From assembly GCA_025642065.1 (NCBI GenBank), contig JAODUP010000304.1, positions 357,001-421,000 of the forward strand: 64,000 bases of DNA. Direction: 5' to 3'. This document shows positions 1 through 13,900 of the stretch, one piece after another. The notes under the pieces were generated by a model. The model was not told the DNA's origin and did not search any database. It was given only the letters and a program-made list of their open reading frames with translations. Position numbers and translations under genes: made by a program. The first letter of the stretch is position 1, and each line of letters begins with the position of its first letter. The stretch comes from Paralvinella palmiformis. Taxonomy: Eukaryota; Annelida; Polychaeta; Terebellida; Alvinellidae.

Positions 1-340
1 ACTTTCCCGAGATGGTATGTTCTTGAAAAAGCTGTATGCAACAGACTTTGATGTCATAGAACCACACTTCAATGGGATGTAACTAATAAATTTGTAATGA
101 ATGCATAATTATTTCTTGAGATAATATACTGAGGTTATGGAGGATCATCCGTGTCTACTCAACATTAACTTTATATTGTCTCAACTATAGTCCTTCTGGG
201 TCACCTGAGCAGCTAAGCCAATTATCAGTTCAACACTTGTTATCAGGTAAATTACTAACTCTATCCACTTCAGACAGATACAGAGCTGCCAACCATTGTG
301 ATTTCTATGGAATCATTACAATTTTCTGTTCTTCATTACG

Positions 341-526
341 GGCGCCTCCATGGTCTAGCGGTAGCGTGCTGGACCACAGATCACTACCACTGTGTTCGAA
401 TCCCGGCGTGGGCATATCTGAAGGTTGTTTCGTCTTTCATTTCGTCTCATTACCTTTGGAAGTCGCTCGACCCATTTAGCCTACCTTGTGCACAAAAGTG
501 GCCGTAAAACACCAATCATGATCATC
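341..526 (+). repeat. tRNA-derived SINE, family A, near full length
   Basis: The 5' part is tRNA-like: an A-box-like TGGTCTAGCGGTAGCGTGC and a B box GTTCGAATCCC. It is followed by a body conserved among the copies in this window (GGGCATATCTGAAGG, CATTACCTTTGGA, CCCATTTAGCCTACC) and a 3' end AAAAGTGGCCGTAAAACA(T/C)CAATCAT. The same architecture recurs at 27711 (+) and, reversed, at 10090 and 28020. The tRNA of origin is not identified. Confidence 0.75.
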
Positions 527-684
527 ATCATCTGTTCTTCATTATGCCCATACTCTGAAAACTACGATAAATCTGCCTTTTCCCATAATAGTTCCATGCA
601 GTGCAGTTCTGTCACTGTCTTAGCCACACACTATATCACCCTGGGCCAGTGAATGGGAATGGTGCATTTTTTCCAGGAGGGCCC

Positions 685-930
685 AGAGTTTGGTGGGGGT
701 GATCGGAGTTTGGTGGGGGTGATCAGGAGTTTGGTGGGAGTGATCAGGAGTTTGGTGGGGTGATCAGGAGTTTGGTGGGGGTGATCAGAGTTTGGTGGGG
801 GGATCCGGAGTTTGGTGGGGTTGATCAGGAGTTTGGTGGGGTGATCAGGAGTTTGGTGGGGTGATCAGGAGTTTGGTGGGGGTGATCCGGAGTTTGGTGG
901 GGGTGATCAGGAGTTTGGTAGGGGTGATCT
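685..930 (+). repeat. G-rich minisatellite, about 12 copies of a ~21-bp unit
   Basis: The unit is close to AGTTTGGTGGGGGTGATCAGG, repeated about 12 times with small length changes in the G run. All G runs are on the plus strand. The antisense reading gives a proline/histidine-rich open frame that is only a repeat shadow. Confidence 0.9.
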
Positions 931-2327
931 GTTTTACTTATGCAGGAGATCCTCTCTTTCCTACAATGTTTTCTGATACAGAGATAGCGAAAAAATATGG
1001 CAGTGAGTGGTTGCATTAAAACTAATATTCTTGTAGAGGCATTAGTCAGTGATGATTCAAATTACATTGCCGGTTAAATGCAGAACCAAACATTCAGTGT
1101 AGCCACTGATAGATCCAGTGAATTGGACAACACAAAGTTATATCCAGTGACTGTTACTAGTGTTAGATTTGTTTATTTACGTAACTTTTTACATGGGTGA
1201 TAATGTGGGATTTTAAGAACTGAACCAAAATACCACTGATCTGCCCTTGGCGCCTTGTGGCTGTTCTTTTTCTTTTTTTGGCAGCTATAGTTTGATATCC
1301 TTACCTCTGTGATGTGGGACAGCAGTGCAGACTGTGAAAGAATATTCTCATTTGTCATCAAAACCAATACAGCTTTCTGCCACAGGATATCCACCAAAAC
1401 TCTTGGTAGCTTGACTTGGGTACAAAGTTTCCCTCAATACCAAAGGCACAACATGTTCTCAGCAGAAACATTCCAATACTTTCCTAGCTAAGGCAAAGGG
1501 TACAACCTATCAATAACTCATGAAAATCTTACACTCCATACTATACAATGCTAGAACTGAAATGGCATTATATATAATGTGATTTTTTTTTTTTAAACTG
1601 AATCAACTGATAAATAATACAGCAATTTTACTATAGTGTAGAATATGTAGGGTAATCATGTACTGAAAGTACCGACTTGTGATGACTTAATTGTTATTAA
1701 ATAATGTAAAAATCTGATTAAATGAAAGAAGCAGTTGAATCTTTCACAAAAGAATACCTATGATGTTAAATTGTTTTGGTATTGATAAATATGAAAAATG
1801 GTTTTTCTGATGTATGGCGTCATGTGAGCCGTAGTTCGTGATTCGTGTGAAAATGATTACTCTTTCCAATTTTCAAATGTTGGCAGCTATGCAGATATAC
1901 AATACATTATGTCAGTTACTACACTATTGGTTAGAGCAACTATTTGTCAATTACCACTATATGAATAACTGTAATTGGTTACTATTCGATAATGTATGGC
2001 ACAAAATAATTTACATATACAATTAGTAATAGGTTGAATAGTGGAAACTCAGAAACTGATCCAGGTTGGGTTGGGAATAAAGTGTACATAATATTTCTTT
2101 CTCCAATCCCCAAAGTATTACTAATACTATTGATGTTATGCCATTATATAATATTTTTGTAAATAATTAAAAACCTTGTGTAATCATAATCATCAAATGG
2201 AATTATATTTAGAATGTAATCAATTATGATTACAATTACATGGCTTCTGGAAGTGATAATTGTAATTGTAGTTAGTGCTTTGGTGTGAATTGATAGAATT
2301 GTTATATGATGTGTATCTATTTTGCAG

Positions 2328-2411
2328 AGGCACGCTAAAACAACAGGCTAATAACTCTGCCTGGGGGAGTATTGTATCAGAACTACTCCGTGGAAAACTA
2401 AACAATCCAAA
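2328..2411 (+). CDS. TOP3B: TOP3B exon (first in window)
   Basis: Acceptor TTTTGCAG at 2320-2327 and donor GTAAGT at 2412. One base completes a codon, 27 codons follow (GTLKQQANNSAWG...), and two bases are left over. It corresponds to the segment just after the active-site region in animal TOP3B. The last codon is split and completed at 2609 to give a lysine. Confidence 0.88.
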
Positions 2412-4468
2412 GTAAGTCCCAAAAAGCATATCATGACCAATTAGCTGTACATGGAGTTGGCTCCTCTCAAGAATTAGAAGTAGTGAATAATTTCAAGAAT
2501 TCTGAACTGGAAGAAACTCGTATAGAATATTTCCCCCCAAAACACATTTAATTCGCCTTCCTCTTGTGTGTGAGCTGTTTGACTTTCATGAGCATTCATC
2601 ATCACCAGAAAGGGGCACGATGCGGGCGACCATCCTCCCATCACACCGATGAAAGCAGCCACAGAAGCTGACCTGGGACACGAAGCGTGGAGGTTATACG
2701 ATTATATAACGAGACATTTTATAGCCACAGTATGTATGTGTAGTACGTTAATTCAAAGTAGGGCACATAGTTTTAAGGGTCACAGGAAAAGGTTTTCCAA
2801 ATTAGTCAAGATGTTAGTGTTATGTATTAAAATCAATTTCAGTCAGAGTTATGTTTAATTTTTTCCTAGAAATAAAGTTACAGTAGTTTTAAAACTTACT
2901 TTGCTGGCATCTTACTTTAATTGAGAATCTTTGGAAAAATTCAGAATGTGATGTCATCTTTGCCAAACAAAGACCACAAACACTCCACTTTGGCCTTGTT
3001 TAACATGTGTTACATGTTCCATATTGTCTTTATTAAACAGTGTATTAAATAGTGTATTGTGTCACATACAGTTCTGTAAGGAAACATACATCAAATACCA
3101 ATGATTATATCTGATGTGTAAGTCATCAAAACCCGGCCCGAAACAACAACCCCTGAAAATTACAAAACAAATGGCTAAAAGACACACTGAGGGCAACACA
3201 TCCCTGTATAGACTAGTATAGGCCACATGGGAGAGCCCCATGCATCCACTGGGCTCCGTGTACAGACAAATACCACTTTATTTTAAATGACACATTCAGG
3301 CCTCACAATTAATCCTGTCTGTGACCTTTTTCGCTAGTGTTTCAAAACTGTAGGGCTTAATATCCCTGAGAATGTCAAACTTTTGTTGGAATCTGACGTT
3401 TTGTCGGTCAACTGGTCAGAATGCTTGTAAACAAGCTGTGGTACTATGTGATGTTTGGCAAAGATGATGTCACACAATAACCCCTAGTGAATGTGGTACA
3501 CACTAGCAATACCTCATAGCTGGTGGTTAGAATTGTGTGTTGTAGTGCATCTGATAGGGAATACAATAAGCGTTTTTTACGTTATATTTACTTGTGAAAT
3601 GTGAAATTTCTTTTCCCGTCACCTTTAAAAGACATAATTGTTTATTTTAGTATCTTTATCATTTATCTTATTAGTTATAGTCAATTTTTATTATTAATCT
3701 TCAGATAAGCATATTTTTACAGATTTAAACAATTTTACGTGAAAATGGTTATTTCCAGATGGTAAGGTACATGACTTTACATCACTTAAAAATATGCCAA
3801 TAGATTCACATACCATATTGTCAAAACAGAGAAAAACGAAGACTTGACCAGCTATTTATGTTTTCTTTTAAGGACTGGGAGTTTTGGACTTTTAATCAAA
3901 TTTATTTTTGTTAATGCTGGTCTTGTGGATAAGTTTTATTGGAGGAGCAAATTAACTACAACATCATTTGTCACTGAAGTGAATGCGAGATATATTTGAT
4001 TTAGAATTGTTTTCCTGTGTTTTCCGAATAATCTGACAGCAGCTGTCCATGTGTTTTACTTTTAGATGGAAAGTGTTGTTAACAGTTTAATTACCAGATG
4101 TGAACACCCATACCCCTTTCCTTGTATAGTTATATGTGATTCTGCTGTTCTAGATATTATTTGCATTGGAACGGGTATTCCAGGGTCTGGATGCTGTAAA
4201 TTAGGTCATTTTTAATATGACCTAAAATTCCAAAGGATCAGAGGTGTGAAATTGCTGCTTGCAAAAATGGCAGATCTTTAAGCGGAACAAAGACCACACA
4301 TGACCCAGTTTAACTAATATCCGAGTCTAGAATATGTAGAGCACATCTGACAAAACGAATGATGGTTGACCTGCTGTGTAATTCCTATAATTTGTTAAAT
4401 ATTCCTGCTCCTATTGCCAAATTATACCAATGCTCTCTCTGGTTCTATGATATTGTAAAACATCAATC

Positions 4469-4512
<44 letters not shown>

Positions 4513-5919
4513 CTGATTGGTTGTTATTGAAATCTTATGGTTAAATATTTTAAATATTTTTTATATCTTTCATCTCACAGCAATGATTAAGCTCCCATAA
4601 TTCAGTGATGTATCCCATTGTCAATTCTGATTACCCTTTGGCCCATAGTCGGTGGATCTCACTAATATAAAGAATTAGGTGCTATAAACCTGCAGAATTA
4701 AATTATTTTATTAAAATATTTATCAGATAAATATATTAAAACAAAATAACGTCAGTCATTAAAATTTAATTGAACATATTTTTTTATAATGTATTAGCTT
4801 ATCCAATGTGCATGAAGAGTATAATAAATTATACTTGCTTTGATTAAAAAACTTTTTTTCAATCAATCTTTGTAGGTGAGCCAAGATTGCCGTTATCTGC
4901 AGACAACAATATATTTTTCTATAGGTGAGGAAACCTTTACCTGTTCTGGTAAAGAGTTGATAAGTGCAGGTTATACAGGAATTATGCATTGGCAGGCTTT
5001 GCCACAGGAAGAGACAATACCACAGCTTGATGTTGGAACTCTTTGTACAATCGATGAGGTACAATTAGTGTGTGTGTGTGTATCTCTGTGCGTCTGTGTG
5101 TGTAAATGACCTGAATAATACAATATGAAAAGCCAGTATATAATAATCTTCACCTTGTGTGAAGAAGCCTCAGTAAATTCAGATGCAATATATTTGCAAG
5201 GGTGTCCAGCACACTGAAAGTGAGCTCTGGTGGCCTAGCGGTTAGCACCCGGCACTTCCAGGGATTAATCCCTAGAGGTCGAAACTCTTGGGTGGATGAC
5301 CACGTTAAATGGTGCTGCCGTCTCCACTGAATTATTTAAAATAAAGGGGATGTTAAAAACCCCTGAGGACGTAAAACACTCTGGCAGTGACCACCCTCAG
5401 GGTATTTCGGCTCCATCTTTCTGTACTGCTCCCCTGTGAGTGGTGGGGGAGGGTTTCTCAACCACTCCAACATAGAGGCTGTGCCGAATAAGCGACAGCC
5501 TGGGGATTTTCCCCGAACAACAAAACAAAACAAACAGCACACTGAAACCTGAATTAAAGCTGTATGAAACAACTAATAACCACTTAAAGGAGATAATAAA
5601 TGTAAAAATTGATCAGAAATCAGACCAGCACAGAAAATAATAATTTATCTTGGTAGAACTATGTCAACTTGCCTGTCATGTTCCGGTTATGTCATGTAGA
5701 TGTACTGAAGGTTAGATCATATTCTGCTTAAATTTAGACGTGTTCATCGAACAAATTGAAAGGGCTCCAGATTGGAGAAACGTACGTGACTGAAAAATAT
5801 GCCAAACAATTTGGATACCATATTGCCAAAATAGAAGAAAAAAGATTGTGGATGTAAAATTTATCTCTATTCTCAGCGGAATATATTCTTTTTACTGCAA
5901 AAGCTGTGTGAACAGGTTA

Positions 5920-5963
<44 letters not shown>

Positions 5964-6875
5964 TGTTGGGTTTATGACAGTTGTAAACCTCTTTATGACA
6001 TGACAGTGGCATAAACTGGTCATAAACCTGTACTAAAAACTTTTATGACGTCATATACCTTTGTAAGCTGTCATAAACTGTTGTAAACCTTTATTCACTA
6101 TATTTTGTGATTTTAATTTAAAAAATCTATTTTGCTTTATTAGAACTAGTTGTCGATTATCATTATGTCATAATTATTATATTTACATATTACAAACATG
6201 AATGTAAAATAATATTTTATCTTGATCTCTTACGCATTTTCCAATTCAGTAATAACAGAAATAATTTGGAGCTATATTTTATTCGGTAATCATAAGAGAC
6301 TCTCACACGTGTACAATTGAATCAGTCCATTCGACACATCAATCAACAATAATCCAAATCACTAAATTCCTTGGAGGATCCTATGATAAAATACCGGCTT
6401 GGCTATTTTCTCATGAAACTAACCATGTGTAACTATTATTTAATGTGAAAGCTATAAGATAGATTAATAGAATCAGAGTAGCAGATATCTTGAGCTCTTG
6501 CCGCGTGGAGGGTCATTAACTGAAGCCACTTGTTACTGTCACTGCATGGCCAGCCACAGATAAACACCAGCACCACCAACCCAAGAGGGCAGTGTCTCGC
6601 TTCTCATCCAATTAATGAATAGTTCTATTAAATTAGTTCTGCCCCCCTAAGCTCTTGAAACAAATGTCAGACTAATCAGGTCAATTGATTTTGGCTACAA
6701 ACAATCACTAGTGTATGATTACCACAGTCTAATAATGAGGTCCTAACTTATTGTATAATAATTTTACTTTTAATATTATAATATTATATTAATAACATAT
6801 AAATAATTTAAGCCATTCTAAAAACTACTTTTCAGGCACACCTCAGAAAAAATTGTCACAAATTTGTTGGCAATG

Positions 6876-6912
<37 letters not shown>

Positions 6913-8896
6913 TCAAAGCTGTTCTTAATGCCACGTGTTATGTGGTGACTGGTTCACTTCACCATAAATATGAGACCTAACAGGACGTGTTTGAGTAATG
7001 CTTTGCGCCTATAATGGCAGCATGTGTTGTATGCTCCCTTGGGAGTGGAACCGTGTGCTCGATTGAAACAGGTCTGAGTCAGGGATAATAATACTGTAAA
7101 GAGCCTTAGAACAGCTATGTAACTGAATAGGGCACTATATAAATGTCACATATTATTATTAAGCGCCACCTGCTATTAAACGCCACCTTTCCAAAGTCCC
7201 CATGTAAACTGACCTGTCAAGAACTGCCACCTGCCCAACGCAGCCAAACGCCATTGTGTAAAGCCAACAATTGTACCTGTCAAGTAACCACCAGTTGCGA
7301 TAATTTGATATAGGATTTATTAGCCTGATTGAGCACTAATTGTCATTGGCCAAACATCACCTACATGACCAATTATAGCTCTTCCCCAGTTATATCTCCA
7401 ATGGTTGGCATGATGTTTTGTGCTGACATTGTCTTGGCTAATGGAATGATGTAATTAGCTCCCTGTCTGACAATGGCTCCAACTTTGCTGAATGACACCA
7501 TAGAAAATCTGTGAACAACTTGAAACTGATAAATTTGTATTATACAATTGTAATTGCAATCTTTACCAATATTTTCGATATAAAGTTTTAGCAAATTTCA
7601 TCATACTTTTGATACTTTTGATATTCTGTGTGCTCTATTCCTGGCATATTAAACATTGTGATTTTAAGAAACGACGATCGTCTGTATGGATTCCAAGATG
7701 TTTCATAGAACTTAACTTTATAACAAAAAGTGAATGCTCTGGAGATGTACCGGTACAATACAAAACCCAGTTCTGGCACAGTTGGAGGGGCATTTGGTGT
7801 GAGCAAAGACAAAATACAGAAACTTGTCAAACACAAGGCTGATGTATTGGAGGAATATAGTGGAAATGCACCCAGCCATAGTCAATGTATTCGCCGTAAA
7901 ACTGGCAAATCAACAAACTGACAAGGAGATGGTTTCAGAGTTCGACACACACCCACAGATTAGATCTATGTGTATAACATGTGGTGTTAAGAGCAGGTTT
8001 GACTGTGTGTGTGTGTGTGTATGTGTGTGTGAGAGGGAGATTTTGGAGGCATTTGGAGGTATCTTCAGAAAATAGATGTATTGCCTTGGGATTGACTAAA
8101 ACATTTTATTTTGGGGAGGACCACCATCTTTAAAAAGATGATAGCCCTACTGGTTACAATGGTTTATTTTGGAAATCCTGTCCCTGTAATATTTATATGG
8201 CCTTGCTGGTAGCAAAGTTGGGCACAGACCTGGGTTCCTACCTAGGTGAGACTGTATCGGAAGGGTGTTTCATCTTTCGCTTTGCTTTTATTACCATTAC
8301 TATAACAGAAGCATTCAGATCTTAGATTTCCTTATGTCCATTTCAGTGTATATCCAACCTGGCATGTTTTTTGTTGATCATGATAAAACTTTGTTTTCAT
8401 CGCAGTGTAAGTTAGTAGAACGTCAGACTTGTCCACCGGATTATTTAACAGAAAGTGAACTGATATCACTCATGGAGAAACATGGAATAGGAACAGATGC
8501 CAGCATACCGGTGCACATTAACAACATCTGCGAAAGAAACTACGTCCAGGTGACGGCGGGACGCAGGCTTAAACCCACAACATTGGGGGTGGTGCTCGTC
8601 CATGGTTATCAAAAGGTTGGTATTTGATGTTGTCGCTATTGATCTGTGTTATTTGTGCCAAAATTAGTCAATACCCATGTCATATCAACAGTTATTTTTC
8701 TATGTTTTGGGACTATTTTTAATTCCTGTTTGTTTTATGTAATTATTGTTTCATTTCTGTGATGCCAAATGAAATGGTTATTAGCTGCTTTATGTATGTT
8801 GTAAAGAAAGCAATCAACATTTGTATATTTTTTAATTACTTTTACAGAAATTCTTTTTATTAGATTATGGGCATCACAACATTTATAAACAATAAA

Positions 8897-8944
<48 letters not shown>

Positions 8945-10923
8945 ATTAATATTCATTTAGAAGTGTGAGTTTATTGATCTTGTGTATATTATATGCTAAC
9001 AGTGAGTTACGTCTAATTCATTTATTTCATGGGGTAGGTTTTAGTATGCTGACCAATTTATGGTTCATCAGGTATGTAGAAGTCATATAGCATTTTGTAT
9101 GTATTCAAATGACACCATTCCAGATTGATATTGACTTAGTTAAGCCAACAATGAGAGCCGCCATTGAGGAACAACTAAACCTGATTGCCCTCGGCAAGAT
9201 CCACTACACAGCCATTACACAACACGCATTGGACATATTTGAAAAGAAGTTCAAATATTTTGTTCACAACATTTCAGCAATGGATGAACTGTTTGAAGTT
9301 TCATTTTCGCCTCTTGCTAACAGTGGCAAGCCACTCTCAAGGTATCGTGTTTGAATATATTATTAAACTGCCATATATTGAATTTAACCATGGCCATGAT
9401 ACCACAGTTAGTTACTTAGAGCGTAGGACTCGTAGCTGAACGGTCGCGGGTTCGAGGCTCCGTGAGCTGCAATGCCGTCATGTGGCGACTGGTCCACTCA
9501 GCCATAAAAAATGAGTACCTGACAGGACGCAACGGCTGTGTGTTTGGGTAACGCTTTGCACCTATAATGGCAGCATGCATTGTATGCTCCCTTGGGAGTT
9601 GAGATTGGTGCTGGGTGGAAACAGGTCTGAGTCAGGGATAATAATACTGTAAAGCGCCTTAGAGCAGCTTCTAGCTGAATATGGCGCTTTATAAATGTCA
9701 CATACTATTATTATTATATAGTTTATTCAGAAAGTAGCTTTTGTATAACATAACTTTACACAATTTTACATTGTTGTCCTAAAGTATACTTTCAAACACA
9801 TTGTAAATCGGGAACACCTGAAAACACATACACACGCTCGTCCTTTTTTTACAGATGTGGTAAGTGTCGACGTTATATGAAGTTTATCCAGGCCAAACCA
9901 ACACGTCTGCACTGCTCTAACTGCGATGAGACGTTTTCACTTCCACAAGGTGGCAACATTAAGCTTTATAAGGAACTGAAATGTCCCTTGGATGACTTTG
10001 AGCTACTTTATTGGACCACTGGAGCTAAGGGAAAGGTACTAATAGTAGTGGCTATAGTTGTGGTAATTGTAGTTATAGTAGGATTGGTGTTTTATGGCCA
10101 CCTTTTGCGCACATCGTAGGCTCAGTGGGTTTAACGACCTGCAAAGGTAATGAAGCGAGGTCAAAGATGAAACAACCTTCAGTTATGCCCACGACGAGAT
10201 TCAAACACGGATGGTAGTGATCTGTGCTGGACCACGAAGCTGCCTAGTAGTAATACTAATAGTAGGACTATTATATAGGTGTAATGTATATATGTAATTA
10301 ATTATCCCTCTATTAAAGAAGACTTTTTTAAATATATGATGCAATGCTTATTTCTTTATTTACATATTCCTACATCGGCATGTAAAGATTTCTGTTTCTT
10401 CGTGTTCCTTTTGTTACGTTGAACATTTTCTTTTTGTTGTCTTTTCTAACTATTATCCGTATAGACCATATTGATAGAAGCTTATTAATATCTAAATATG
10501 CATAAAATTAAGAACAAATTTATTTCCTACTTAAATGATGCATTGCTAATATAAATAGCTATTATTTGGATCTACATTTCTGGTGAACTTTAAGAGGTTC
10601 TGCTAAATTTTATTGTTTAAACTTTTTCTTGTTCTGTGGTTTACAAATATTGATGGGTTTGCTTTACATACATGAAAAGTACCAACTTATATAAATGAAC
10701 AAATCACTATATTGGCGACATTGCAGGTATGTGCTATTGTTCAGCAAATTTACAAAAATAATCATTGTAGTAACTGCCATAATTTCAAATGATGATCATT
10801 TCTTTTAAATATTTATGAATATTAAAGCACGCAGTAACTAGATCCTTAAATCTTGACTAGTTTCTTTAGATAGTTAATTTGTATGGAAGTTAAAAGGTGA
10901 TTAAAATATGATACATGCCATTG

Positions 10924-10971
<48 letters not shown>

Positions 10972-13900
10972 GAGTAATCAGTCACTGAAACCCACATATA
11001 TTGGTACTATATACTCAGAAACAAAACAAAAAAATCAGTGATTGGCAAATACTCTCTTTACTGCAGTTACCATTAGAGCAATGGCATGTATCTTTTTTTA
11101 ATAATACCAATATGCGTTTTGTACCCTATAAGTATTATTAATTTTTACCAATGCTTTAGGTTGTTTGTTGACATCTGTTCTCTGTTTGATTTTAGTGATT
11201 TGCAATAAATTAGTTGTTTAACCTTGGCAGTTGTCACCTCTTGAACATCCAGCCAAGTGGGGCATTTGACAAGGTAAACAAATCCTACAAACTCGGGCAT
11301 GAGCCTAAATCTCAACCCACAAATAATGTTAACTAGTGCCTATGTCATTCCATCAGTATTGTTCTAAAGAATTACAGGCCTATTTCCAATATATAGTTTT
11401 GGTCAAGTTTAAAAAAGGGTCGGCTCATATCCCTCTAAACAAATATTTGTTGAATACTAAGTTCAATTGAATCATCACGCTATTCATATCAAAATGGTCA
11501 CCGCGCTAAAACAGCCTTTGTTCGGGTGAAAAATGTTGCATTTGACACAGATGATTGTGAAGTGCTATTCTGTTCATTGGAAGATATGTTTCAGGAATAT
11601 GCTTGGGAATATGTAGAAAAATCCTCCCCCACCCCCCACAATGTCAGTTCATGGTATTCTGTTGGATGTTTTGTATTCATCAATAATATTGTGGATGATA
11701 CGGTTCAGTTATTTGTCCTTTAGTTTTATGTACACAAATGCCCTCTTGGGATCAGTATTCAGCAATATGCTGTTAATATATATCACATGCGAGCCAATGG
11801 TTGAAAATACAACCACATCACACTCATTCTTAATAAAAGCTTATATTGTTTCCCGATAAGTATATTCATTTCAAGGATTTACTATTAATTTATAAATCTA
11901 TCGATGTCTGAATGTCAGTCTGAACTCACATCGATGTCTCAATGTCAGTCTGAACTCACATCGATGTCTGAATGTCAGTCTGAACTCACATCCATTAGAA
12001 AGTCATTTAAAATATTCCAGTTTTTCAGTTAGTTACTGTTGCCTGTATCTCAGCTGAAGGCTGAAACATTTGCTTTTCCTTTTTTCATATCGGAATCCCA
12101 TTCCGTCTTCTGAAAATTGATTCTCTTTGTGATTTTTCAGAGTTACCCTCTTTGTCCGTATTGCTATAACAACCCACCATTTAAGGACATGAAGAAGGGC
12201 ATGGCATGCAATGAGTGCACGCACCCGACTTGTGCACACGCCTTCGCGCAGAACGGAGTGTCCAACTGTCATGAGTGTGATAATGGTATTTTAGTATTAG
12301 ATCCACTCTCGGGGCCAAAATGGAGAATAGTCTGTAACAAGTAAGTGTTGTTTTTTCTCAAAATGGTAAGCTCTATCTATATGTTGAGGGTTTGTATGTA
12401 ATTGTTAGTCTCTCTCCCCATCTCTCTTTCTGGGTTCCCACATGTCCTGGAAAACCTGGAAAATAACAAATTAATTTTCCAGGTCTTGGAAATGACCTTG
12501 AATTTTACAAAATCAGGAAATATCCTGTGAAAACATCCACTCATAACTAAAAATCCCTTGAATAAATTTTATGCCCGTAGAAGAAAACTTCAATTGTAGA
12601 CGAAAAAGACAACCAGTACATAGTCTTGATATCTCAAACATTTAAATAAAAGTGGGTTGGTCAGACAGCTAGAAGGGGTGGCACATGTATCTTGATTTAT
12701 TACCTTTAAATCTTGTGAAGCTGTTACACATATAGCGTCTGTCGCTTCTTTAAATCATAGTATTTGTCAAATTAAAAAACATCTTCGTAATGGTCACACA
12801 TTGTATATTACCTGCTCACTGACAGTCAATGTTCCCCCTTCCTGTCATAGATGTAACGTTATGATGAATTTGTTTGAGAATGCCTACAAAGTGACGGTTA
12901 CGGAAGATTCCTGTGAAGATTGTCAATCAGCCTTGTTAGAAGTGAGCTTCAATAAGGTCAGTTTATTTTTTATGAGGATTTTTGTTGTTATTGTTCTAAA
13001 CTATTAAATAAGTAATAACATATCAACAACATAGCACCCCATTCATCTGGTTTTCACTTCTCTGTCTGTTCCCAGGATTAAAGACTCGAGCTTTTTCAGT
13101 TGCTGTTCCTACTCTTCGGAATTCACTCCCCGAACGTATTAAGTCATCAAATAACATAGTTTCTTTCCTTCATCATTTAAAAACTCACCTTTTCAGACTC
13201 GCTTATCCTTCCTAAGTTTCTCTTCCATCTGATCATTGTTGATGAACTTTGCATTGTACCCAAACTATGAGTTTGCCCAACCCCTGTACTAGGTGACCCC
13301 TGTACTAGGTGCACCACGGAGCTTGATTCTTTTCGAGGATATTGGGCGCTATAGAAGTGTTGTCATTATTATTATTATAGCGCCACACGTCCTAATGCTT
13401 AGTTCAAGGGGTGCTTAATACCTTTATGAGATGAAGAGTGGTTGAGTTCAATTCAATTGTTTAGTATCGGTGTTGGTGAAAACATACTCCTTAAACACAG
13501 GCATGAGTTGGATTTGAACCAAAAACCTGGAGGTTTGCACCAGAATGGTTTAGCCACCATATCATCTGAAAGCCACGATCAATTGAATACAGATAAATTA
13601 TTTAAAGTGAATAAAAGCAAGTTGTGATGTGATTTCACCACGAAGAGCTCCAAAGCAGCTAAAACAGCTTGCACCAAAAACAAACCAAACACAAGGCTGC
13701 CGCATATTTTGCCTTTGCAATAGTATTTTGGACCAGTCATTAGACCGAATACAAAGTCCTGGGCATCCGGGCTGCCGAAGTTTCCAGCCCTCTCTGTGTG
13801 TGTGTGTTAAATAGGTGATTGGATATATGAAAACTTCACTGGCAAGTAAAAAAAACAACAACCCTGTATTGATCTATTATAAGATGACCATTACATATTT

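Larger units (their letters stand above)
1..2327 (+). other. TOP3B: TOP3B intron (5' part outside window)
   Basis: The first TOP3B exon I can recognise starts at 2328 with a split codon, so this stretch is taken as the end of the preceding intron. It holds a tRNA-derived SINE (341-526) and a G-rich minisatellite (685-930). A 26-codon open frame at 2-82, ending in TAA, does not match TOP3B; its only GT (15-20, GTATGT) does not join in phase to the exon at 2328. I could not assign it. Nothing else is recognised. Confidence 0.6.
5059..8405 (+). other. TOP3B: TOP3B intron with mobile-element debris
   Basis: It contains a GT-rich microsatellite (about 5070-5103), a SINE (5221-5535), a (TA)n run ending near 5960, a hAT-like terminal sequence from 5961, a 5'-truncated family-B SINE (6911-7162), a (GT)n run near 8006-8030 and a family-A SINE scrap (8235-8290). 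The open frames at 7373-8075 are short, mutually overlapping and have no splice support. Confidence 0.75.
10036..12140 (+). other. TOP3B: TOP3B intron
   Basis: It contains a reversed family-A SINE (10090-10245), a (CT)n(TA)n run (10924-10969) and three exact-length 30-bp repeats (11901-11990). The open frames at 11526-11859 have no family match or convincing splice sites. Confidence 0.8.

Noticed and set aside
2..82. Short open frame at the window start as a TOP3B or other gene end
   Set aside because: It does not match TOP3B and its only GT does not join in phase to the exon at 2328. Too short to assign.
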